Of a stretch of 64,000 nt of DNA, positions 55,836 through 64,000 are shown one piece after another (position 1 is the stretch's first letter; the number at the start of each line of letters is the position of its first letter). Source of the stretch: Puccinia triticina (lineage: Eukaryota > Basidiomycota > Pucciniomycetes > Pucciniales > Pucciniaceae); the NCBI RefSeq assembly GCF_026914185.1, contig NC_070562.1, positions 558,001 to 622,000 of the forward strand, written 5' to 3'. Under the pieces are notes generated by a model. The model ran no database searches and had not been told where the DNA came from. It worked only from the letters and a program-made list of their open reading frames with translations. The position numbers and the translations under genes were made by a program.

Positions 55836-58800
55836 TCACTCACTTGACCACTTCCCATCCCCAAACACGGCCCTGTTAAATTTCTCCATCAAGTTCCCCC
55901 CCAGCGCTTTGGTGAAACAGTCCGCCATCTGATCCGACCCCGCCACCCATTCCAGTCCGATTTCTCCCTTCCTGAGCCGCTCGTTGGTGACATGGAACTC
56001 TTGATCAATGTTCTTCGTCCTTTTCATACTAGCGGTATTGGTCGAGATCCTCACCGCCGCCTTGTTATCGCACAGAAGCAAGGGCCTTAAGTTGCCTACC
56101 AGCGGAGAAATAATTCCTGCCATCCAGACCGCCTCGTCACACGCCATCAACAAGGCAACATATTCCGCCTGGCACGTTGACTTGGCCACAATTGTTTGCC
56201 TCTTTGCGTTCCACGCCAAAGGCACCGACCAGAGAGAGGTGATGAAACCGTGATGTGACCTCGCTCCTTCGCCCATCCAACTCGCGTCCACGTACGTCCT
56301 AAGCGGATTCTCCATCTCCTCAGGCTCCACTTTCAGCTCAAAATGTGCGGTCGTCCTAACATATGCCACTAGTCTCTTGAGAGCCGCCCAGTGTTTCTCG
56401 TCCGTTCCCAGTGAAAACCTTGCCAGATAGTGAGTAGCAAAAGAGATATCGGGCCTGGTCCCCTGCGCGATGTACAGTAGAATCCCAATGTACAAAAGAT
56501 AAAGCGCATCCGGTGCTGTCGAAGGATTGGACTGCAGGGTGCTTTCCTGCAACGGTACCGCCGACGTGAGCGCAGAGCCATCCATCTCCAGTAGCTTCCT
56601 GATCAACGACGGTTGCTGAAGACGAAAACCCCTTTCTGTCTGCCGGATCTGAATGCCCACCAACGACGACAAAACCTCGTCCCATTTGAGCGTGAGCGCC
56701 TCCGACAGCCCCTCCTTGAGTCGCGCCATCAGAGTATCCGAGCTAGCCACCAGTAGCCCATCGTCCACATGGATCCACAAGAAAGCTACATCATTTCCCC
56801 GTTTGTAGCTGTATGTACTCTGATCTTGCGGGTTCGCCTCGAATCCGATTTTCTCCAGGGCCGTCTTGAGATGCAACCACCAGCACCTCCCCGCCTGCTT
56901 AGTCCCATACAACGCCTTCTTGAGTTTCCAAACTTTCCCAGGAGTGACAGGATATCCCGGCGGAGGGACCACCCACACATCTTCATCAATTTCACTGTGA
57001 AGGAACGCGGTTTTAACGTCAAACAAAGCAACTGGCCATTTCAGTTTTGCCGCCACCGTCAGCGCCGTCCTCATCGAAGCAAACGTGGGCGTTGGCGCGA
57101 AGGTCTCGTCGTAGTTGACCTTCCTTATCTGCTTGTGACCACCCACGATTATCCGGGCTTTCCTCCTTCTGATCGCCCCTTGCATCGTCCGTTTTGTCCC
57201 AAGCAGCCACCTAGACCTGAGAAGCTTCTTCTTGTCCTCCGGCGGATCGTCCTCCATCGCGACCTCTAGCTCCTCCAGCGACCGCCTCTCCTCATCCATC
57301 GCGCCTCGCCATTCGCCAGCCTCCGGAGATTCAACCGCCTCACGATAAGTCGGGGAGTCACCGCCGTAGAGATCACGCCCTTCCAGTGCCGCCAGCACTG
57401 AGTCTTGAAGGTCCAGCTCGTCACCCAGCTTGAAATCCCCGAGCCGCTCACATTCGATAGCAGAGCAAACGACCTCCATCTCCGTCCCAGCATCCATGAC
57501 GTCCGCCATCACGTAAGGCTTGTTCTCCTCAAATTGAACCAAAGCTGACGTCGAGACTTTCCTCGTCTCCTCATCCCACAGTAGCCACCCCTTGGAGTCC
57601 GGTGCCACTCCGATATGCCTGGTTTTCTGCGAATATGGGACCATTTGCTTCTTATGTGTATGATCATACATGTACGCCACACACCCAAAAAACTTTCAGC
57701 AAAGCCAGCGAAGGTTTCGTCCGAAGAACCCTCTCGATGGGGGTCACGTCATGCCCGCGATGCACCAGCCGATTGAAAATGAACGCCGCCTGCCTGAACG
57801 CATACGACCACAGGTATTTAGGAAGACGCCTTGTGTGGAGCAGCGACCTCGCCATCTCAGCCAGTGTTCGGTTGACCCTCTCAATCGCCCCGTTCTGATG
57901 ATGTTCGTATGGTACCGCCCTCTCGTGGACAATCCCCTCAGCCGCCAGAAAATCAGACAGATTCCCGCTCCTCACAAATTCCAGAGCATTGTCCGTACGC
58001 AGTCTCTTAACCTTCCAGTTCGACAGGTTATTGAATTTTCGGATCCAGTTTATCACCTCCTGCGTAGCGTCTCCCTTTGTCTTGATTGGGATGGCGGAGA
58101 CCATGCCCGAATTCAAATCTTGAACCGACAGTACATACTTGAATTTGTCCAATGACAAATCATACGGCCCAATCAGATCGGCCGCCACTACATCGCCTGG
58201 CTCCAAGCATATGTTCCTCGAAGGTGTATCCACAGGCGAGTGCGTCGCTTTCATTGTTGCACACGTGTCACATCCCCTATTCGGCGACACCTCGAAACCC
58301 GGCACATCCAGCACAGCCCCCTTCTTCACCGACTCATGCAGCATCCTCAGAGAAAGATGCCCAATCCTCTCGTGCATAACCGCACTCTCCACCGACATCG
58401 CTGCCGCGAAGGCCTCAGACGCAGAGTATTGCAAGAAACAGCGATCATTGATTTCAAATGAAGGAAAGAAGACACCGTTCTGGACTAGAGTATATATCTC
58501 GCCGTCCCACCTTACTTCACCGTCCCATCGCCTGAATTTGCCCAGAGAAATGATCGTACCACTGATGTTTGGGCAGTATAGAACGTTCGACACCTTCAAC
58601 TTCCCAAACGGTGTCGGCAATTCGATGTCCCCTACTTGCTTCATGGGAAACCGATCTGTAGACGCAACTATGAGGGACATGGAAATAGGCCTGAGGGAGG
58701 TAAAAAAACGGACATCATTGCTGACACTATCCGTTGCCCCAGAGTCCAGCAGCGCTGCGTCGCTGCTCCCGGGATGCTTTTCAATCGATGCCACTATTGC

Positions 58801-60066
58801 CTTGGGCCGCTGCATGAGCGCCGGATGACACACCGCCGACTTCTTCAAGCGCGCGTTCGGGTTTCTGAGTCAAGGGTCTCCCACCGGCGGCTCCTGATTC
58901 TTCTTGAGCGGGCAATCATTCATCCAATGCCCCCACTCATAGCAGTACCGGCAGGGATTTTTTTCCGTTAGGACCCTCCTCGCCCACGCGTCGCTCTTCC
59001 CCACCATTGATTGCGACTGGTCACCACCTTTCCTAGCTACACTGTCATCAGTCCCGCCCCTCGCCGACCTGTACGCGAAAACTGACGATTGAGCCGGTAC
59101 GACACTCGAGTTCATTCTTCCTGCGATCTCCAAGATGGTCTTCGACGAAATCATCCCCTTGGGGTTGACCGCAATTCGAGCGTCCAGGGCATTGGCTATC
59201 CCTTGGAAGTGTGGATGACACCTCTGATGGAGCAATAGGGCCAGGACCAAGTCTTTGCTAATCGCCCCCGTCCGCTTCTCGATCTCGTCTAAACAGGTCT
59301 GCATCTCCGAGTAAGCCGTGTTCAAGTCAGCCGATACGTCCGTTGGGTCGCTCGCCTTGGCCCACCTGGACATGATGTATGTCCATGACACGTTCGCAAA
59401 TCGAGACTGAAGCGTTGTGAAAGCCACCCGCCCAGCTTTTCCCCGGACCGAAGCGACAAGTGACGGATGCACGCTGTTTTCCACTAGAACGCCCGTGAGT
59501 GCCGCCCTATCCGTATCGCCGTCCTTCGCAGTCGACACAAATTAATCTTCTGCTTCAAATACCCTTGTGACCGTCGCTTTCAGGGACAGCTCCCAGTCCG
59601 GAAAGTTGACTCCGTCCTCGGACAATTGCGGTTCAATCGCTTTCCCTAGTTTCTGATACTTCGAAAACGCATCCGCCAAGGCCACTGCACGCTCAGTTCC
59701 AGTCTTCGATTCAACCTTCTGCTCAACCGGTCGATTAATCTGCTGGAGTAACAATGCAAGTTGGTCGATCGAGACAAATTGTGGCCCTGCATTCGAACTT
59801 CCAGCAGGACTCTTCCCTTTATCCACCGGCTGGCCCTCCTGATTGCTCATTTCGTCACGACTCGCCGACGTAGAATTCGGTAGGGGAGTGTGTATGGCTG
59901 CGTACGGCGGAAAATTCAGCAAACTCCTATGAGGAGATGAGTGCGCCGGTGGTAGAGGTGCAATCGGCCTAGCTGCTTGAGAATCAGATCTGACCGGTTT
60001 CGGCTTGTCGAATCGCTTCCCCGATTGAGTTCCACGAGGCAGATCCGGAATCTGAAAGTAAGACAC
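55836..60066 (-). pseudogene. copia gag-pol, two in-frame stops and one frameshift
   Basis: Start MSYFQIPDLPRGTQSGK at 60066. Gag includes DGVNFPDWELSLKATVTR, then TAA (59542-59544), then the rest of gag and the zinc knuckle CRYCYEWGHWMNDC. TGA (58870-58872) precedes pol. Protease: LLDSGATDSVSND. Integrase: HERIGHLSLRMLH with CDTCATMK, then VAADLIGPYD, LRTDNALEF and HQNGAIERVNRTL (D, D, E). A run of six T (minus strand, near 57690) shifts the frame at LLKV-F; five T would give KVFGCVAYMYDH. Reverse transcriptase: FDVKTAFLHSEIDEDVWV, ALYGTKQAGRCWW, FLWIHVDDGLLV. RNase H: YVDASWMGEGARSHHG, AKSTCQAEYVALL, LLLCDNKAAV, HVTNERLRKGEIGLEW. All catalytic residues are present. The stop at 55836 ends the ORF. 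The frameshift could be a homopolymer error. Confidence 0.9.
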
Positions 60067-60352
60067 CTTGCCTGATGCTCACAAACGTGGCGCGTAGTTC
60101 ACCACAACCACTTCGGGAGATGCACACGCAGGGCGACTCACTTTAGTAGTCTGTTCGCCCAACCTTCACGTGGAAAAGAAAATTTTGAACCGGAACGCCT
60201 TAGTCCTCAGTTCCAACGCCCAAGACGGAATCGGGCTCGTTCTTCTTTCGCCCCTCGAGACAGAATCAAGAGTGTAGTCGAATAATCGTTTGCCCGAGTC
60301 GGAATCGGGTCCAGTGATAATGAAACGTCGAGTTCTTCAGGGAATTTTATTT

Positions 60353-60368
60353 GCGCAGGCTCATAACC
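60353..60368 (-). other. copia primer binding site, internal initiator-tRNA type
   Basis: GGTTATGAGCCTGCGC follows the 5' LTR with no gap. It is complementary to the anticodon stem-loop of eukaryotic initiator tRNA-Met (CTCATAACC core) rather than to its 3' CCA end, as in Drosophila copia, which is primed by a half-tRNA. Confidence 0.75.
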
Positions 60369-60474
60369 TCTAGAGCGAGATAGTGGTTAAGAATCTAGTT
60401 TTCAAATTCCCCCGGGGGTCGACCCCCCTACAACGCCGTGCCTAAGTACAAGATTTGTTGTGTAAACCCCAACA
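60369..60474 (-). repeat. copia 5' LTR
   Basis: Same sequence as the 3' LTR except for a one-base deletion. The primer binding site abuts it directly. Confidence 0.95.
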
Positions 60475-60479
60475 TTTGA

Positions 60480-61276
60480 GCTCCTCAGAAGCGTTCATGG
60501 TTATGCAGTCCACTGGGTAGACGACGGGATCTGACAGTCGCAACCAGTCGCACCGATGCACCAAGTGCCAGGATTGTTCCTCCCAATGCCAGCCGCGACG
60601 GACAATTCAATCGGTATCAGCAAAGAGATGGTTTTACCTCAGTTTATCAAAAACAGCAATGAACCCATGTGGCTAATCAAACTACACGCAGAACCGCTCG
60701 TCGACATCGACGAAACGTCATGAAGATCTTGAAGAACCTTTGGCTTCCAGGGCAGAATCGCTCTTGGCTTTGCTTATCACGTGGAATACGATGTTTTGAT
60801 TTTTTAATACTGATCTGAGAGGCGGCCGGCAGGGCGCAGCCCCAAGGCCTCCGGTGTCCATAACTCCGCCTAGGCACACGGGGTCAGGGATCCCTGAGAG
60901 AGCGTACACGGTAGGTGGACAACTGTAAGCCTGAGGTATATGGGATAACGGAAAACTAAAGACTTGCTAGCAGAATTTCCGGACCGGAGATCTATTCCCG
61001 CTTAAGTTTGAGTTTGATAAGAATTGTTTGGGTTTTAGTTTGGGCGCGCTGTCTTAGGATAAAGAAGTTTGGTGAACTGAGTTTTATTTCTTGGAGGATA
61101 TTTGAGAGTTGAAAATGGCAGTGATACAAAGATTTTGCCACGAGGAAAAGAGCTTCCTAGTAGCTACAACCTCTTATTTATAGACTACAACCAGATGAAG
61201 AAATTTCCAGAACTGAGTACAAGAAACTTTAACATGAAGAAGAATCCGAAAGGAAAAGAAAAGGAAGGAACAATAA
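60480..61276. other. No gene seen
   Basis: Between the copia element and the PIF nest. ORFs under 70 codons. It could contain displaced 5' sequence of the membrane-protein gene beyond the copia insertion, but I see no signal peptide. Confidence 0.4.
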
Positions 61277-62012
61277 GGCCCCGTTTGGCAGGGCCCAGCG
61301 TCATATGTGGTAATAAACCTCAGCGCAATAATCCAAATAAGGCTCCGTTTGGCTGTCCACAAAAATGTGGGAGCGTAATAAAAAACTTTGCAGATTATTT
61401 TTGGGGGGACGGGGGATATTACGCTATCCCCTGTCCCTGTTTGGCAGCCCACCAAGCGTCATAAAGTTGACGACAGGAGTTCACGCTCCATTATTCCCCC
61501 CGCCATTTGGGATATTTCACCCTGAACCCAAAATTTGCGGTCATAATCGCTCCCTTCGGCCTCGAATCCGTGCGACTCAATGGCACCCCGACGCAAGAGA
61601 CCTCCATACTCGAACCCTCCCCCCCAATCAAACGAGGCTTCAATCCTGCCTCCGCTTCCTGCCCCAAACAAAGCGAGGCTACAATCACCATCAAGATGAT
61701 CAGCTTGATGACTTTCTGCTGGCGTTTGTCTTGGAAGCAAGGCAAAAGGCGGTTGTTGTCGAGGGTTGCGGAGCCCGGTGGGGGCATCGTGGCATTGGAT
61801 TTGAGGAGGAGAGAAGCGCAGGCCGGACTTGTTTTTGAGTGGCGCACCAAACAGATAGGACTTCTGTCGCTATATGACGGTGGCCGTCCCAAACGGCCCT
61901 CTATAATTGCGTAAGCCCAGTAATAATACAAATAAGGTTTAATAAAGCTGATTTGGATTATTGCACTGAGGTTTATTACCACATATGACGCTGGGCCCTG
62001 CCAAACGGGGCC
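61277..62012. mobile_element. PIF/Harbinger-like element A
   Basis: 61-bp terminal inverted repeats (61277-61337 and 61952-62012) start GGCCCCGTTTGGCAGGGCCC and differ at one position. TAA flanks both ends (61274-61276 and 62013-62015). TWA duplications identify PIF/Harbinger-type elements. The element overlaps element B and has no transposase. Confidence 0.75.
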
Positions 62013-63516
62013 TAAGCTTTATTAAACCTTATTTGTATTATTACTGGTCTTAGGCAATTATAGAGGGCCGTTTGGGACGGCCACCGTCATATAGCAACAG
62101 AAGTCCTGTCTGTTTGGTGTGCCACTCAAAAACAAGTCCGGCCTGCGCTTCTCTCCTCCTCAAATCCGATGCCACAATGCCCCCACTGGGCTCCGCAACC
62201 CTCAACAACAACCGCCTTTTGCCTTGCTTCCAAGACAAACACCAGCAGAAAGTCATCAAGCTGATCATCTTGATGGTGATTGTAGCCTCGCTTTGTTTGG
62301 GGCAGGAAGCAGAGGCGGGATTGAAGCCTTGGTCGATTGGGGGGGAGGGTTCAAGGATGGAGGTCTCTTGCGTTGGGGTGCCATTGAGTCGCTGTGGAAC
62401 TCCGACGGGTGCTGGGCCGTCGGCAGTTACTGGAAGGGATGTTGCGCTGATGCGCTGCCTTCGCAGTGGTCCGGGAAAAACTGAGGATTCTGGGATTCGA
62501 AGGGGGTAGCGTTTGGGAAGGGGGATTTTTGAGAGACAACGGAAAGTAGATTTCCGTCGGCGGTGGTTTTGGTGTTGTGAGTCTGAGGGAAAAGAAAAGC
62601 CGGCAAACTTAGCCGGAGAAAATTGATCTAAAGGGGGGGGGGGGGAATCTGGAAGAGGATCGGCGCGGGGCTGAGAGGAGAAACTCAGAAGCTCTGCAAG
62701 TATATCGGCAAACAAGAGGATCAATAGAATTAAGATTTGGGATTCTTCTAACTGATGGATGATCTGAGACAAATTTTATGGTTCAGACGAAGTCCATGCC
62801 TCCCCATCGTCTGAGTTTGAACTGAACTCAGACTCCGGCGACTGTGACATGCTGCGGACAAGTCATCATACACCCGCGCGCACAAGCGCGCAACAACAAC
62901 CAGGAGAAACAGAAGAAAAGAAGACAAAACACAGAAAATAAGGAAAACACAGTGATATGAGGCAGAAAGAAAAAGGACCATGAGTAAAGAAAAGAAAAGA
63001 AAATACAGAACACTCAGGAAAAACAAGAACAAACAGGAAAAGGGAACATTGAATAAAACAGAGGGAGAAACCCACAGCAGGCGCTGTGTTAGGACCAAGA
63101 AAAGCTGAAAACAAAAGCTGGCGGACTGAGAGGGAGTAGGGGTGGGAATCTTGAGGATCTTGAGGGGAGGGTGAATTCTTGAAGCTTGAAGAACCAGAGT
63201 GAAGCTTGAGTCTTGATGATCTTTCTGTCACTGCGTCTGGGGTAGAAAGATGACTGAAAACTGAATGCGCCGCCGGCGCCACGAGATTGATCACTACATC
63301 GCACAAATTCAAGGCCAAAGGGAGCGATTATGACCGCAAATTTTGGGGTCAGGGTGAAATATCCCGAATGGCGGGGGGAATAATGGAGCGTGAACTCCTG
63401 TTGTCAACTTTATGACGCTTGGTGGGCTGCCAAACAGGGACAGGGGATAGCGTAATATCCCCTGTCCCCCCAAAAATAATCTGCAAAGTTTTTTTTGTGG
63501 ACAGCCAAACGGAGCC
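61341..63516. mobile_element. PIF/Harbinger-like element B, long inverted ends
   Basis: Terminal inverted repeats of about 220-240 bp (about 61341-61570 and 63290-63516) start GGCTCCGTTTGGCTGTCCAC. TAA flanks both ends (61338-61340 and 63517-63519). The interior includes the palindrome 61560-62395. No DDE transposase was recognised; it is probably non-autonomous. The minus-strand ORF at 62050-62772 shows no known domain. Confidence 0.75.
61560..62395. repeat. Large palindrome inside element B
   Basis: 61560-61948 and 62013-62395 are inverted copies of each other, about 90% identical by eye. The 64-bp centre is the right terminal repeat of element A. Both arms therefore encode the same peptide on opposite strands (SEATITIKMISLMTFCW, and VFEW ending GGRPKRPSIIA). 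The reverse frame reads QQKVIKLIILMVIVASLCLG in both. No functional protein is assigned. Confidence 0.85.
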
Positions 63517-63647
63517 TAAGGAATTTCCTAGAAACTGAATTATGCACTTCTCGAACTTTCCCTATTGAATATTGAGTTGCGATGGCCCTGGGAAATTGTT
63601 CCTGCATAATGTTTCACATCAGTTTGTTACAAAACATGACTGACCTA

Positions 63648-64000
63648 TTAGGTTCCTTTCTTCTTGGGGTCTTGAGATTCTTGCCATTGCGCAAGGTATT
63701 GCTGCAAAAAATGCTGGAAATAAGCCGGGATATGATTGTCAAAGACCCAAGTGTCCTCCCCTGGTGTTGAGTTTTGCCATCTTAGTAAAAAGTCAAACTT
63801 ACCTTTCCAAGTCTTACCTTTTACCGGACGCGCATCTAGAATCTGATACAAATTTGACCAATCCACTATGCGACCCAAATTGTAATAGGTATCCTTGACT
63901 CCTTTTAAAGTCCCTCAACCAGCTACCTGACTTGGAGGATTGTATCTTGTCAACAGAGATACATTAAATACCGGATGCAACTTGGGGTATTCCCGTGCGA
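63648..64000 (-). pseudogene. Ty3/gypsy (chromovirus) polyprotein C-terminus with chromodomain
   Basis: Reading leftwards from the window edge: KLHPVFNVSLLTRYNPPSQV, the integrase C-terminal GPY/F-type segment, then TGA (63915-63917). Then YYNLGRIVDWSNLYQILDAR and the chromodomain KGKFDFLLRWQN, EDTWVFDNHIPA, FQHFLQQY, ending at TAA near 63648. The chromodomain places it among chromoviruses, which use it to choose insertion sites. It cannot be tied to the gag fragment at the left window edge from this sequence alone. Confidence 0.8.

Larger units (their letters stand above)
55364..60474 (-). mobile_element. Complete Ty1/copia retrotransposon, very young
   Basis: 5.1 kb element with LTRs at 60369-60474 (5') and 55364-55470 (3'), 106 and 107 bp, differing by one base. 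It is flanked by TTTGA at 55359-55363 and 60475-60479. It encodes gag, zinc knuckle, protease, integrase, reverse transcriptase and RNase H in copia order. The LTRs are unusually short. Confidence 0.95.

Noticed and set aside
56769..57269. 166-codon plus-strand ORF
   Set aside because: It is antisense to the copia reverse-transcriptase region.
62050..62772. 240-codon minus-strand ORF in the PIF nest
   Set aside because: Half of it is the palindrome arm also open on the opposite strand, and no domain or start context supports it. It is kept only as part of element B.

Overview
The window looks like nuclear DNA of a rust fungus (Pucciniales, probably Puccinia or a close relative). This is an inference from dense short spliceosomal introns, an alpha-kinase remnant, a Tet/JBP-like oxygenase remnant, a macrofage-activating-glycoprotein-like secreted protein, and a landscape dominated by nested transposable elements. 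There are no bacterial operons, no CRISPR and no rRNA. One degenerate tRNA-like sequence is present.

Only four loci look like ordinary host genes. (1) 10273-13807 (+) is a 22-exon sugar/H+ symporter of the major facilitator superfamily. (2) 26485-31073 (+) is a seven-exon gene for a 1,346-residue RSF1-like DDT plus PHD-finger chromatin protein. (3) 47091-48819 (-) is a five-exon secreted, probably GPI-anchored, macrofage-activating-glycoprotein-like protein of 422 residues; its second intron can only be removed in frame as an AT-AC intron. (4) 53152-54943 (-) is a single-pass membrane protein with a serine/threonine-rich stalk and a long basic tail, whose 5' end is unresolved next to a young Ty1/copia insertion. 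A truncated alpha-kinase gene lies at 15246-17276.

The rest is mobile or repetitive DNA. From left to right: a Ty3/gypsy LTR with the start of gag (1-1326, -); a rust-type hypothetical pseudogene (1846-2613); a dead Tc1/mariner-type transposase (3352-4456, -); a 1.23 kb palindrome made of about 19 tandem hairpins (6087-7315); a CACTA-like element with a nested solo LTR (18451-19601); a Tet/JBP-like oxygenase pseudogene (20365-21756, -); a broken integrase-core transposon (23754-25375, -); a Helitron remnant (about 31960-37150, -) carrying another CACTA-like MITE, a second hairpin array and a tRNA-like sequence; a second long CACTA-like element (37279-38140); a DIRS-like retroelement with a spliced first ORF and a truncated tyrosine recombinase (about 38330-42738, +); minisatellites; a complete Ty1/copia element with 106/107-bp LTRs (55364-60474, -); a nest of PIF/Harbinger-like inverted-repeat elements (61277-63516); and the chromodomain end of a gypsy polyprotein (63648-64000, -).

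Independent transposon ORFs are closed mostly by TGA or TAA codons that a single C-to-T change would explain, often at TCG. This is the pattern expected of the RIP-like hypermutation known in Pucciniomycotina. The most unusual structures are the two hairpin arrays (cores GATGGCCGGT and GATGACCGGT), the AT-AC intron, and the PIF nest whose terminal repeat sits at the centre of a larger palindrome. Intron and exon calls were made by eye from splice motifs and checked only for frame consistency.
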